Below are positions 28,001 to 36,461 of a DNA stretch of 53,086 nt, in pieces. The stretch's first letter is position 1, and each line of letters opens with the position of its first letter. Source of the stretch: Endomicrobiaceae bacterium (GTDB lineage: Bacteria > Elusimicrobiota > Endomicrobiia > Endomicrobiales > Endomicrobiaceae); contig JAQTSO010000001.1 in NCBI GenBank assembly GCA_028711215.1, forward strand, positions 1-53,086, written 5' to 3'. A program made the position numbers and the translations under genes. The notes under the pieces were generated by a model. That model was not told the DNA's origin. It saw nothing but the letters and a program-made list of their open reading frames with translations, and made no database searches.

Positions 28001-30020
28001 TTTTGTGGAATACTGGAATGAAGTTTATGTTGTTGACGTGCCTGAAAATTCAATTTTGATGGATGTTCTTTTTCAGCCTTATTTTACAAATGAAAAAACA
28101 CTGGTTGTTTATAATTCCGAAGGGTATCTTTTAAATAATGGAATATCCGTTGTACCTAACGGATATTATAAAATTGCCGTAGGAGAAGACGGAGAAGAAT
28201 ATGAATATGACAAAAATGCCGTTCCAAAAACCGTAAGGGCTCGTTTATATGCTGAAATCGCAAACAAAACAAATATATATGTTCGGGAATATGAAAAAAT
28301 AAAATCGGTTATAGGTATTCAGGCTACAATTGATAAGTTAAATGATGAAGGTCTTGATCAGAATTTATTTTTGAATGTAATTTCCGATACACAGTTGTTT
28401 GACGGTATGTTAAAAGCCGGAGAAGTATATAACAAGATTATAATGAATTCGCAATTTGCAGTTATTGAAGAGATATTAAAAGCTTTTTCTTCTTTGGATC
28501 TCTCTGTTGAGGATATCGGCAGAATAACGAAACTTAATAAAATTATTGAAAAACTTAAAACAAATAAAGAATTTTTAACCCATGAAGAAAAAAAATTCCT
28601 TGACAAAACAATAAGCATTTCGATGCAAAAACTTAATAAAGATAATTTAAAGAAAGCAGATTCAAATTACGCATATTTAAAAGTTTTATATTTCCTTGAG
28701 GACAAACATGCCGAAATGTCGGTTTTAGCCGAGAGAATTGAGATGATTAAAAAAGGTTATCTGGACATAGGTTCCGTATCGGTATCAGATTTCTTTACAA
28801 ATTCAATTCTCATTGCCAATCATTTTAATCTCTTAGATGTCGGTGAACTGTGGCAGTCGTTTATTCTCGGGATTATAAACAGGCACACTATAATAAAACA
28901 TCCGGACGGAAGAGAAATAGAACTTGCAAATTACTATGACCCAAATTACCATAATAAAATTATGCCGTTAATTTCTCTAGGCAAAAATGTAGAACAACTT
29001 TTAAAATACGTTATGGGAACACCGATACTGAAAGAATATTCGGGATTAATGATGCAAGTTTTACTTAGTTTATATAATCAAGGTGCATATGATATCGGTG
29101 ACTTATTGTCTGTGGAATCACCGTTTTTATTGCAAACAGAAGTTGATGATATGAAAGATACGATTAAAAACAGATTGGGGATTTCAAAAGTTGATATAAA
29201 AGTATCTCCGTCTGAAGATTTGTTTATATCTAAAGATGTTTATTCATTTGCTACATTGAATGTTGAAGGAGATACGGCAACTCTTTATGTCAGTGAAATG
29301 TTTCTGCAAAAACTTGAAAATAGCAACGACGAATACAGGGGAAGAATATTGTCATTATTGGTCCGACATGAATTGGACGAATATAATTTTTTAAAGAATA
29401 ATCCCCAATCAGACTATCAAAAATTTCATGAACAATCAGACCAGAAAGAGTTGCTGGATTTTGCTCAGGAAATAGCACAACAACTTGAAGAGTCAAAGAT
29501 GCAAACAAATACAGATAACATAATCGGATTCAATGCAACAGTTTTTGGAACAATGCCGGAAAATACAGAACCCGCATCCTATTTAAATAATGTATTGATG
29601 CAATTTGCAACAATAATGCCCGGTATTTTAACAGGAGATCTAAATGTTGGTATGGATGATAAAAAAGGTATTGATGCAATACCGTCTGAAATTTTAAAAT
29701 CGGTTTTGTTTGTAGTTCAAAATTTAACAGATAATGAAAATATCAGGCAACAAATGTTCAAAATATTTAACGATATTAAAATAAAAGATATGCAACAGGG
29801 TAAACAGGATTCTGTTTTTGCTTCGAAAGAAAGACTTTTGGCCGAAATTGCCAAGACAGGATTAAGTAAAACAAAGTATAGACTTACAGAACAATATATA
29901 AATTGGATTTATGAATCCGATACAATTATGCCTGAAACAGACATTAACCTTTCTACATCAATTATATCTGAACTTGAAAAAGATGTTGAAAACACAAGGA
30001 AAATATTGGTTGCAGCGTAA
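22011..30020 (+). CDS. giant secreted multidomain protein with SpoT-like and nucleotidyltransferase-like regions
   Basis: 2669 residues beginning with a signal peptide (1-27). Readable regions in order: a TraB/ChaN-like domain (~48-480; INIQDLH with H59, YLEGA, TGGFHTSG with H457); an HExxE motif (H761); a PRTase-like segment (~890-985) with FFIDDIISKQSDT in place of a DDxxTTGxT loop; a polymerase-beta-type nucleotidyltransferase motif (GGSLGKG with D1287, D1289); and a degenerate RelA/SpoT core (~1660-2045) with KSRVKTPYSI (1799-1808), DVLGLHIII (1846-1854), VPVEACIYSRKAY (E1910) and a TGS-like strand set near 2000-2045. A second HExxE (H2453) lies near the C-terminus. The HD hydrolase signature is missing. 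Ribosome site is weak. It follows a terminator directly. Domain calls are from motif memory, and function is unknown. Confidence 0.8.
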   Translation: MIKKFLSVIVTVTLFIGTLPSNGFSAAISPSSGLDAFGKITSANFYNSDTIVINIQDLHNNREVQENTYKLLTNLNKKYKDIEVYLEGASKDVNMNEFVGNMDKNSADTIMDALYNGTQISGTEYFGYKNNKILKPTEESGIYSENIANFTNLINNKKNIQNLLKIKETNIKNVSDRYLNEQQRRILRIYKKYRNKQIDINKFYDRLSTEIKKSKIGINKYINFVLYMEVLKQNKKIDQIKAQRQLQQLLSVLKGTVSFQEYTDLLQLSDNFTDLNIVFSYIGSKVSEIDRYQKYPDLFKLIDLIEQIDLVDPLDLVLEEGEIINDLLLSNCKYRVQKDIVFLNNFITIYRNFVLANVSFNEYNTYKNNINLFYKLYYKYIPNDDFASLMPYAETAEKFNLLNIKRNELFVKNILPEIDRTSQKFNKTAGKYSNIDMTLKSLPTAKKIKVVVTGGFHTSGVNKILAQNKVSYLTITPNIKNKDNNYEKLYFNNILAQANTGRSAIAAMPISEQYPLPLAKDLAEIIYTLRQSGKSWQDISGMFNDIIEERKLKDNIKFTYDAKKEQALFEIAVKDGKPRKIEYENGNINVNGDAISQSTALGSHLKLLIIQALKAGTVASKIREYPQIADNDYLDSAIALLDSQGILLPSVKDAVIRFLFLFETDNSDFEYENIVKDILAKKGMPDFNIVVGKSPYLIGKKDDTYGHSTEYGCLAYIDYSQKTLFLSSDLIDYFRNNYIKGKSVRETEKITKDFFQTLVIHETLERSALAGEYLSFNEYLAKRKLPYSTASFHRFLNSKYIEGLMADRGYSASEINNQRKLLVDLENTIQDVNYGRSEYGDVISIVQASPKYNSDIKSDWLEIRSGNMEKISRYSKILADSIFEQITSQPIYHGYYVIAYRKSSTQKYMREIVKNVEHELNLKKSGIKIKTVEIEEDFNVSNGVERFSVKDEADVKDKKIFFIDDIISKQSDTFHDIYLYFRNNDSVVQSCVFFDLSQEDLNNTLSDQIYEDILNEPSEFIASLKQFNPQITKYPLYWLVRMLNDKEVSSKQFNNFINSLNKNIKRKIIIASAELLNTANKIRGVNSGDLVYLIACLAAGKKLDLNEVGDVLTEYFNDESNSDVAAVLGFDKADDKIAEIDYYDWQDKIALAIPYAKIKGYTILNVSHLGYMTDLQRETVALYAQKYKIVFEDEKRKLKRKRFAPYISQVLKGEITDVQKQLFDAQQEFKNKNTTSIVYARKVKEIMNKAVEISLKIVKDDYNIQIDRNLFDIIVGGSLGKGNMMFDSDVYYDIVTPNEDMSILIDEKFAPVYSFVLSSIGLDTYDVTKYSSSFDNKQNMSTIPDERGIAVFLDYEPLYDEVLPEGIVQKDEYKILNLKLIKKYLRSLLQQALENKEQTLKLIRSMTKNYYTVSVNGCGWIGNSFVQSHDETTDKSFNTRYTILALESKLKEIIFEYMSGLDKKDVYGINIPNGVANQIEFIRKNIKTIPDETLDNIFSAWKSLSQIRFDKTKDTWTGFYNGLDKYGLKNETEARKIINDFINIDITETPGEQKHKFDSQNFLQIVETFIYANTGDVATFKTAYRKYRHVENLLVNIREDEDNTEVANIAKAIVLLSDLDDATLLKFYDFPKSSGNGNTEKIREYIEIIKRSIEIIKTIEDLPKYPQLNGIRTLQNYWDNIIQTSENPQTLLALFAYMLEKTKDIKDDDKKREEYLETMYNVYLPSIYRILGSGAYEYARNNLFISNNPLEYLNILKLIKKIYGANIMQLTELKDIQIVDDLKSFLSEKGFNLNHITIKSRVKTPYSIFEKMTSGRRYGASKDLFGKYFNTDDTDIKSEFLKEIKDVLGLHIIIDGADVNSDDLSNALSEFIAFKTSKKVELSDNKRDLERIKYNFTVVYSKGKTGVPVEACIYSRKAYEDETFGRYDPKKDDVKEPHFIYKLGGTIKERYFGGVFFKDIKHKNFVITTDDEDISEDFCGNFNKIKNKIQVNKNVTCFVEYWNEVYVVDVPENSILMDVLFQPYFTNEKTLVVYNSEGYLLNNGISVVPNGYYKIAVGEDGEEYEYDKNAVPKTVRARLYAEIANKTNIYVREYEKIKSVIGIQATIDKLNDEGLDQNLFLNVISDTQLFDGMLKAGEVYNKIIMNSQFAVIEEILKAFSSLDLSVEDIGRITKLNKIIEKLKTNKEFLTHEEKKFLDKTISISMQKLNKDNLKKADSNYAYLKVLYFLEDKHAEMSVLAERIEMIKKGYLDIGSVSVSDFFTNSILIANHFNLLDVGELWQSFILGIINRHTIIKHPDGREIELANYYDPNYHNKIMPLISLGKNVEQLLKYVMGTPILKEYSGLMMQVLLSLYNQGAYDIGDLLSVESPFLLQTEVDDMKDTIKNRLGISKVDIKVSPSEDLFISKDVYSFATLNVEGDTATLYVSEMFLQKLENSNDEYRGRILSLLVRHELDEYNFLKNNPQSDYQKFHEQSDQKELLDFAQEIAQQLEESKMQTNTDNIIGFNATVFGTMPENTEPASYLNNVLMQFATIMPGILTGDLNVGMDDKKGIDAIPSEILKSVLFVVQNLTDNENIRQQMFKIFNDIKIKDMQQGKQDSVFASKERLLAEIAKTGLSKTKYRLTEQYINWIYESDTIMPETDINLSTSIISELEKDVENTRKILVAA

Positions 30021-30029
30021 AGTTAGCAC

Positions 30030-30058
30030 TTGTTTTAATATTGCAAAATATATATAAT
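30030..30058 (+). promoter_or_regulatory. promoter of the HIT-rpsU transcript
   Basis: TTGTTT (30030-30035), 17 bp, perfect TATAAT (30053-30058). The start would be near 30065, only ~8 nt before the ATG, so the leader is very short. Confidence 0.65.
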
Positions 30059-30072
30059 CAAAAGCCTATATT

Positions 30073-30417
30073 ATGAAAGATTGTATTTTTTGTAAAATTA
30101 TTTCAGGAGAGATTCCTGTAAAAAATAAAGTTTTTGAAGATGATAAAGTTTTTGCATTTGAAGATCTAAATCCTCAGGCGCCGGTGCATATACTGATTGT
30201 TCCCAAAAAACATATTGCTTGTTTGAACGAAGTAAATCAAGAAAATTCAGAATTACTAGGTTATATACAATTAGTAGCTTCGCAAATTGCCAAACAAAAG
30301 AATTTGGAAGGCGGATACAGGTTAGTAAATAATTGTGGTGCAGATGCAGGTCAGACTGTGTTACATATTCATTATCATTTGCTTGGCGGCAGAATTTTTG
30401 CTTGGCCTCCGGGTTAA
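30073..30417 (+). CDS. HIT-family nucleotide hydrolase (HinT-like)
   Basis: 114 residues with DCIFCKIISGEIP at the start, the VPKKHI segment, and the histidine triad HIHYHLLGGR near the end. HinT-type proteins hydrolyse adenosine phosphoramidates and lysyl-AMP in the cytoplasm. The length is standard. rpsU follows after 36 bp. Confidence 0.93.
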   Translation: MKDCIFCKIISGEIPVKNKVFEDDKVFAFEDLNPQAPVHILIVPKKHIACLNEVNQENSELLGYIQLVASQIAKQKNLEGGYRLVNNCGADAGQTVLHIHYHLLGGRIFAWPPG

Positions 30418-30453
30418 TTTATAAGTCATAAAAAAAGGTGGTGTAAGTTTGCA

Positions 30454-30660
30454 ATGGCTAGCGTAAAAGTAAGAGACGGTGAATCAATAGAAGAAGCCAT
30501 CAGAAGATTTAAAAGAGAATGCGAAGGCAGCGGGATAATGCAGGAGATAAAAAATAGAGAATTCTATAAAGCTCCGAGCGTTTTAAAAAAAGAGAAACTT
30601 GCTGAAGCAAAAAGAAAAATTCGCAGGAAAATGATGAAAGATAACAACTGGTCAAAGTAG
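30454..30660 (+). CDS. rpsU: ribosomal protein bS21
   Basis: 68 residues that match bS21 throughout: VKVRDGESIEEAIRRFKREC, then REFYKAPS and a basic tail rich in Lys and Arg. bS21 sits on the 30S platform near the anti-Shine-Dalgarno sequence. A GGTGG ribosome site precedes the ATG. It opens the classical rpsU-dnaG-rpoD cluster and is closed by its own terminator. Confidence 0.95.
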   Translation: MASVKVRDGESIEEAIRRFKRECEGSGIMQEIKNREFYKAPSVLKKEKLAEAKRKIRRKMMKDNNWSK

Positions 30661-30690
30661 TTGTTACCTGAGTTATATTGCAAAATACAA

Positions 30691-30727
30691 GAGGGTATAT
30701 TTAAATATTTACCCTCTATTGTGTTTT
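30691..30727 (+). terminator. terminator after rpsU
   Basis: GAGGGTA (30691-30697) pairs with TACCCTC (30710-30716) around a 12-nt AT loop, followed by TATTGTGTTTTT. It lets bS21 be made in excess over the downstream primase and sigma factor if termination is partial. Confidence 0.75.
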
Positions 30728-30745
30728 TGTATTTGGAAGGTGAAA

Positions 30746-31702
30746 ATGAATTTAAAACAAATGTATGAATTTTTTGTTGCTAACGGAATTAAAAATGATC
30801 CTCGCGGTGAAAAAGAAGTAAAAATATTGCTTGATGAAAAAAACAAAGAGTATAAAAGTCTTGATGAAAAGAAAAAAGAATCTTTTGATAAAGAAACTTT
30901 AACAAACCCGTATCATGATTCCAGAATTCTTTACGGAACAGGTGATGAAAAGATAAAGTCTGTAATGGTTGGTATTGATATAGAAGCACCGGAATTATTA
31001 CTTGCCAATCAGTTAAAATTATCCGGCAAAAAAATTGACTTAGTATTGGCACACCATCCTGAAGGAAAAGCATATGCAACATTTCATAATGTTATAAATA
31101 TGCAATCTGAAATAATAAAATTACAAGGTGTTCCCATAAATATAGCAGAAGGTTACATATCTTCCAGAGTCTCTGAAGTAGGAAGGAGTGTCAGCGGACA
31201 AAACCATCAAAGAGTATTTGATACGGCAAAATTATTGAATATTCCTTTAATGACAGCCCACACAGTTGCTGACAATAACGTTGTTGCTTATTTGCAAAAA
31301 AAATTAGATACATTACAACCGAGATATTTAAAAGATATTATTTCTTTTTTAGAAGATATCCCCGAGTATAAATATGCAAAAACTTACGGCAACGGACCTT
31401 TTATTCTTAACGGGAATGATAAATCAAAATGCGGAAAAATATTTGTGGATATGACAGGCGGAACGGAAGGTCCGACAGAAATTATAGAAAAACTTGCAAA
31501 TGCCGGCGTGGGAACAATTGTCGGTATGCATATGAGTGAAAAAAATTATAATAATGCCGTCAAACACAAAATAAATGTTGTTATAGCGGGTCACATTTCA
31601 TCTGATAATTTGGGGATAAATTTGTTATTGGATGCTTTAGAAAAAAAATACGGAAATTTAGATTATATTGAGTGTTCGGGTTTTAGAAGATTTAAAAGAT
31701 AA
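30746..31702 (+). CDS. NIF3-like (DUF34) metal-binding protein
   Basis: 318 residues with LVLAHHPEG near residue 98 and, toward the C-terminus, MHMSEKNY and VVIAGHISSDNLG. These are the His/Glu sets that bind two metals in NIF3/YbgI proteins. Their cellular role is unsettled; the old GTP cyclohydrolase label is doubtful. I start at the ATG at 30746, behind GGAAGG, because an upstream TTG would lie in the terminator. It sits between rpsU and dnaG, 20 bp before dnaG. Confidence 0.85.
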   Translation: MNLKQMYEFFVANGIKNDPRGEKEVKILLDEKNKEYKSLDEKKKESFDKETLTNPYHDSRILYGTGDEKIKSVMVGIDIEAPELLLANQLKLSGKKIDLVLAHHPEGKAYATFHNVINMQSEIIKLQGVPINIAEGYISSRVSEVGRSVSGQNHQRVFDTAKLLNIPLMTAHTVADNNVVAYLQKKLDTLQPRYLKDIISFLEDIPEYKYAKTYGNGPFILNGNDKSKCGKIFVDMTGGTEGPTEIIEKLANAGVGTIVGMHMSEKNYNNAVKHKINVVIAGHISSDNLGINLLLDALEKKYGNLDYIECSGFRRFKR

Positions 31703-31722
31703 AATGTAAAAAAGTTGGTGCA

Positions 31723-33480
31723 ATGGCTATTTCTGATCATATTCTAGACCAAATAAGGACATCATCGAGTATAGAATATATTATACAAGAATATGTTCCT
31801 GATTTAAAAAAAACAGGCAAGAACTGGAAATGTTGTTGCCCGTTTCACAATGAAAAAACACCATCTTTTGTTGTAAGCCCTGAAAAAGGGATTTTCAGAT
31901 GTTTCGGTTGTGGTGTTGCCGGAGATGTTTTTAAATTTGTTATGCTCATTGAAAATATTCCATGGATTGAAGCAGTTAAAAAGCTTGCACAAAAAAGCGG
32001 AATAACAATACAGGAAACAAACGAAGATAAAATTACACTTTCAGAAAAAGCTAAAATTTTTGAATTATTGGAAACTGCCTCAAAATTTTATCACAGATGT
32101 TTCGTAGAAAGTAAATCAGCACAAATTGCAAGAGATTATGCAAAAGACAGAGGTTTAAGTCAGGAAACCATAGAAAAATTTATGATTGGATATGCTCCAA
32201 AAGGAAAACTCCTTGAATCTGCTTTGAAAAAGGGCTATTCTTATGAAGGATTGTCAAAAGCAGGACTTGTAACAAAAACAGATTCGGGAATGTTCTTTGA
32301 ATATATGTCAGACAGATTGGTTTTTCCAATCTTGGATATACAGGGCAGAGTCGTAGCTTTCGGCGGCAGGACATTAACAAATCAAAAAACAAAATATTTA
32401 AATACTCCGGAAACAATAGTGTATTCAAAATCTGCAAATTTGTACGGATTATTTCAAACATTGCCGGATTTGAAAAAAGATAAAAAAATTGTACTGCTTG
32501 AAGGATATATGGATGTTGTAATGACCCAGCAGTACGGAGTCAGCGGTGCGGTTGCTTCTCTGGGTACGGCATTTACAACGCAACAGGCAAAATTAATAGC
32601 GCGTTACGGTGAAGAGATAATTGTTCTTTTTGATTCCGATGATGCAGGAAGAAATGCAACGCAAAGGGCGTTGGAAATTTTTGCAGAAAACGATATTGTC
32701 GTTAAAACGGTTGCTTTACCCGAGGGAGTAGATCCTGATGAGTATTTGCTTGAACACGGTAAAGATTCGTTTGATGATTTGCTTAAAACGAAATCAAAAT
32801 CCGCAATAGATTTTATGATGGACAGACTTGTAGAAGCTAATGATATAAAAAAATCCGGAGGTAAAGCAAAAGTAGCTTCAATGTTGTTGGATTTTGTCGT
32901 AAAAAATAAAAATACAATAATACAAAGAGATTATATTAAAGAAATATCCCAAAGATTAAACCTTGAAGAGGAAATACTTTGGCAGGAATTGAAAAAAAGA
33001 AAAGTTTTTAAAACAGAAAATATAACGAAACAAGATTTATTAATTAAAAATGAAAATGACAAAGAAGGCAAATCTTTGGAAGAAGAAATGATCAAATTTC
33101 TTTTACCTCGGGATTGCAGGGTTTTTGTCAGTAAAATAGATGATAATTTTTGGACATCAAAAAAATGCATACAAATATATCAGTTTTTAAAACAGAAAAA
33201 GGATATTACAACAGCTGAAATATTATCTAAATTAGAAGGTGATGATTTACAGTGGTTTTCTAAATTAGCGATGGAATCAGATACAAAAAGAACTGATTCG
33301 GCAGAAAATTTCAGCATTTTATATAAAGATATAGAATCTTATAAATTAAAAAAGATAAGGAAAGAGCTTGAAAAAGAAATATTTTTAATGGCGGACGGTA
33401 AAATACCGAGAAATGTTGATAAAATTAAGGAATATTATTTATTAACCTCTAAAATAAAAGGTTCGGGGAAAAACAAATGA
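31723..33480 (+). CDS. dnaG: DNA primase DnaG
   Basis: 585 residues. An N-terminal CHC2 zinc ribbon (CPFH, C39 and H42; CFGC, C60 and C63) is followed by the RNA polymerase domain and a TOPRIM fold with LLEGYMDVV and [12 protein letters not shown], whose acidic residues bind metal. The C-terminal helical part would bind the helicase. It makes RNA primers at the replication fork. The stop overlaps the rpoD start in ATGA. Confidence 0.95.
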   Translation: MAISDHILDQIRTSSSIEYIIQEYVPDLKKTGKNWKCCCPFHNEKTPSFVVSPEKGIFRCFGCGVAGDVFKFVMLIENIPWIEAVKKLAQKSGITIQETNEDKITLSEKAKIFELLETASKFYHRCFVESKSAQIARDYAKDRGLSQETIEKFMIGYAPKGKLLESALKKGYSYEGLSKAGLVTKTDSGMFFEYMSDRLVFPILDIQGRVVAFGGRTLTNQKTKYLNTPETIVYSKSANLYGLFQTLPDLKKDKKIVLLEGYMDVVMTQQYGVSGAVASLGTAFTTQQAKLIARYGEEIIVLFDSDDAGRNATQRALEIFAENDIVVKTVALPEGVDPDEYLLEHGKDSFDDLLKTKSKSAIDFMMDRLVEANDIKKSGGKAKVASMLLDFVVKNKNTIIQRDYIKEISQRLNLEEEILWQELKKRKVFKTENITKQDLLIKNENDKEGKSLEEEMIKFLLPRDCRVFVSKIDDNFWTSKKCIQIYQFLKQKKDITTAEILSKLEGDDLQWFSKLAMESDTKRTDSAENFSILYKDIESYKLKKIRKELEKEIFLMADGKIPRNVDKIKEYYLLTSKIKGSGKNK

Positions 33481-35195
33481 CAAAAAAAGATCTCTTTAAA
33501 AGTTTAATTGAAGTCGGTAAGGAACAGGGATATGTTACTTATGATGAAATAAACAAGCATATTGCAGAAAACGATATGACTTCTGAAAAAGTTGATAATC
33601 TTTTTATAAAATTCGGAGAACTCGGTATAAAAATTGTCGACAAACAACAATCTTCTAAAAAAACAAAAAATGTTGCGGAAACTTCAGATATAGTTGTAAA
33701 ATCAAGTGAAGATGATGAGATGAATCCTGTCAGAATGTATTTAACCGAAATGGCAAAAGTTCCCCTGTTGCAAAGAAATGTTGAGGTAGAACTTGCAAAA
33801 AGTGTACGGGAGAATGAGAAAAAGTTAACTTATATAGTTTTAGAATCTCCGCTTATTATAAAAGAAGTTAAAAGTTGGGATACTTTGATAGAGCAGGATG
33901 AGATGACACCGAAAGAATTAATGCCAAGGGGCAGAAAATCCACGGCTCAGCTTAGAAATATGAGAATCAAAGTTAAGGAAACCGTAAAGAAAATAGGGCA
34001 ACTGGAAAAAAACATAGAAACAGTTTCGGCAAAATTAAAACAAAAAGGTTTGTCAGAGAAAGAAAAAACAAAACTGACTGAAAAAAAGAATGCTTTAAGA
34101 GGAGAAGTGATATCTCTTATAATAGGGCTTAATCTTAATCAGGATAAAATCAAAAGGCTAATTAACAAAATAAAAATTACGGCAAGTAAATTAAATACAA
34201 TAACTTTTGAATTAGGGAAAATAGAAAGAAAATATAAAATGCCGGTTCCAAAATTACAGTCTTTATACAAACAATTTTCTACGGGCAAAATTACCGCATC
34301 GGCTTTTAAAAAACAATCAGGTAATTTTGTTGCGGTAGATACTGCCGAAGATATTTCAAATATTGAAACACTGCTTGCAAAGCAGACAAATATAAAAGAA
34401 GGGTTTTCAATTACAACAAATGAACTTTTGGATACTGACAGAAAAATAAGGGAATTTGAAGAAATTATACATAGGGACAAAATGAAATTAATAGAAGCAA
34501 ATTTCAGGCTTGTTGTTTCTATTGCCAAAAAACATGTGGGTATCAGCAGTCTGGAATTATCAGATTTGATACAGGAAGGCAATTTAGGGCTTTCAAAAGC
34601 CGTTGAAAAATTTGAATGGAAAAGAGGTTTTAAGTTTTCAACGTATGCGACATGGTGGATAAGACAGTCAATAAACAGGGCTATTGCCGATCAGGCAAGA
34701 ACTATAAGAATCCCTGTCCATATGAAAGAGCTTATATCAAAGTTAACTAAACTAAAAAAGAAATTCCAGCAAGACGAGGGCAGGGAACCCACAACTGAAG
34801 AATACGGTAAAATATTGAGAATGTCTACGGACAGAGTCAGAAAAATTTTAAAAATGATGCAGGAACCTGTGTCACTTGCAACGCCTGTAGGCGAAGAGGA
34901 AGATTCAAAACTTGAAGATTTTATAGAAGATCATAACAGTCCTAATCCGGTTACAAAAACGCATCAATACAGATTACAGATAGAACTTGAAAAAGTTTTG
35001 AATTCTTTAACTCCGAGGGAAGCTGAAATAATAAGATTAAGATATGGTATAGGTGTCGGATATCCGTCAACTCTTGAAGAAGTCGGTAAAAAATTCGGTG
35101 TTACAAGAGAAAGAGTCAGACAAATAGAAGCAAAAGCTATAAGAAAATTAAGACATCCAAGCAGATGTAAATCGCTTAAAGAGTATCTTGAATAA
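33477..35195 (+). CDS. rpoD: primary sigma factor RpoD
   Basis: 572 residues: region 1.2 ([19 protein letters not shown]), a long non-conserved insert of ~190 residues rich in Lys, region 2 ([16 protein letters not shown], then [17 protein letters not shown] for -10 recognition), region 3, and region 4.2 ([20 protein letters not shown]) for -35 recognition. The insert and 1.2 identify a primary sigma, in accord with the TTGACA/TATAAT promoters seen here. The 4-bp overlap with dnaG gives translational coupling. Confidence 0.95.
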   Translation: MTKKDLFKSLIEVGKEQGYVTYDEINKHIAENDMTSEKVDNLFIKFGELGIKIVDKQQSSKKTKNVAETSDIVVKSSEDDEMNPVRMYLTEMAKVPLLQRNVEVELAKSVRENEKKLTYIVLESPLIIKEVKSWDTLIEQDEMTPKELMPRGRKSTAQLRNMRIKVKETVKKIGQLEKNIETVSAKLKQKGLSEKEKTKLTEKKNALRGEVISLIIGLNLNQDKIKRLINKIKITASKLNTITFELGKIERKYKMPVPKLQSLYKQFSTGKITASAFKKQSGNFVAVDTAEDISNIETLLAKQTNIKEGFSITTNELLDTDRKIREFEEIIHRDKMKLIEANFRLVVSIAKKHVGISSLELSDLIQEGNLGLSKAVEKFEWKRGFKFSTYATWWIRQSINRAIADQARTIRIPVHMKELISKLTKLKKKFQQDEGREPTTEEYGKILRMSTDRVRKILKMMQEPVSLATPVGEEEDSKLEDFIEDHNSPNPVTKTHQYRLQIELEKVLNSLTPREAEIIRLRYGIGVGYPSTLEEVGKKFGVTRERVRQIEAKAIRKLRHPSRCKSLKEYLE

Positions 35196-35209
35196 TTACA
35201 ATTAATTCG

Positions 35210-35239
35210 TTGACATTTTATTTTTAAAAATAATAGAAT
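35210..35239 (+). promoter_or_regulatory. promoter of guaB3
   Basis: Perfect TTGACA (35210-35215), 18 bp, TAGAAT (35234-35239). It begins 15 bp after the rpoD stop and serves guaB3 and perhaps the pst genes, since the gap before pstS is only 18 bp. Confidence 0.65.
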
Positions 35240-35279
35240 AATTATCAATAAAATAAATTAAAAATAGGTGGTATTTAAC

Positions 35280-36443
35280 ATGGGGTTTTTCATCGGCAGA
35301 AACAGAGAGGCAAGAAGGGCTTACGGTTTTGATGAAGTGGCAATAGTTCCGGGTACCGAGACAGGAAATCCGGAAGAAGTTGATGTAACTACTGCTGTTG
35401 GCCCCATTAAATTGGAAATCCCGTTTTTGGCAAGTGCAATGGACGGTGTAGTTGATGTTAATTTTGCAATTGCAATGGGCAAACTCGGAGGTCTTGCGGT
35501 TATTAATTTGGACGGTGTTCAGACAAAATATAAAGATCCTGCCTCAGTACTTGATAGAATAGCTTTAGCAAGTCCTGAAGAAGCAACGGCACTTGTTCAA
35601 AGTGTATATAAAGAACCTATAAAAATTGAATTAATAGCTGAAAGAGTAAAACAAATAAAAGCAGCCGGTGTAAAAGTTGCAGTTTCATGTATTCCGGCAA
35701 ATGCGGAAAAATTCGGGCAGATAGCTCAGGATGCAGGCGCTGATATATTTGTAGCACAAGGTACGGTTATAACGGTAAAGCATAAAGCAACACAATATAC
35801 TCCTATAGATTTATCAAAATTTTGTCAAAAAACAATGAAAATTCCGGTAATACTCGGTAATGTAGTTTCATATCAGGCAGCACTTGAGCTTATGGAAACC
35901 GGTTGTGCAGGAATATTGGTTGGAGTCGGTCCCGGAGCTGCTTGTACGTCGAGAGGAGTTTTAGGAATAGGCGTGCCTCAGGTTACTGCTACCGTTGATT
36001 GTGCAGATGCAAGAGATTTTCATTTCAAAAAAACAAGTAAATATGTTTCAATAATTACCGACGGCGGAATGAATTCCGGCGGTGATATATGCAAAGCTTT
36101 TGCTTCAGGAGCAGATGCTGTTATGGTTGGTTCAGCTTTTGCAAGAACTCATGAAGCACCCGGCAGAGGCTATCATTGGGGTATGGCAACACCGCATCAC
36201 AATTTACCGAGAGGAACAAGAGTAAGAGTCGGAGTTACCGGTTCACTTGAAGAAATTCTTTACGGACCTGCAAGTTTAGATGACGGAACTCAGAATTTAG
36301 TTGGTGCGCTAAGAACTTGTATGGGTACTGTCGGAGCCATGACCATAAAAGAAATGCAGATGGCTGAACTTATAATTGCACCTGATATAAAGTCAGAAGG
36401 CAAATTATTTCAAAGAGCACAAAGAATCGGCATGTGTAAATAA
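35280..36443 (+). CDS. guaB3: GuaB3-type IMP dehydrogenase-related protein
   Basis: 387 residues of the short IMPDH branch without CBS domains: an N-terminal IGRNREARRAYGFDEVAIVPG, LASAMDGVVDV, the catalytic-loop region GVGPGAACTSRGVLG, and PGRGYHWGMATP. It resembles cyanobacterial and actinobacterial GuaB3. Canonical IMPDH oxidises IMP to XMP with NAD; GuaB3 proteins may instead act as GMP reductases in some bacteria, so the reaction is open. The ATG at 35280 has GGTGG 7 nt upstream. No guaA is nearby. Confidence 0.88.
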   Translation: MGFFIGRNREARRAYGFDEVAIVPGTETGNPEEVDVTTAVGPIKLEIPFLASAMDGVVDVNFAIAMGKLGGLAVINLDGVQTKYKDPASVLDRIALASPEEATALVQSVYKEPIKIELIAERVKQIKAAGVKVAVSCIPANAEKFGQIAQDAGADIFVAQGTVITVKHKATQYTPIDLSKFCQKTMKIPVILGNVVSYQAALELMETGCAGILVGVGPGAACTSRGVLGIGVPQVTATVDCADARDFHFKKTSKYVSIITDGGMNSGGDICKAFASGADAVMVGSAFARTHEAPGRGYHWGMATPHHNLPRGTRVRVGVTGSLEEILYGPASLDDGTQNLVGALRTCMGTVGAMTIKEMQMAELIIAPDIKSEGKLFQRAQRIGMCK

Positions 36444-36461
36444 TTTAAACAGGTTTATTGC

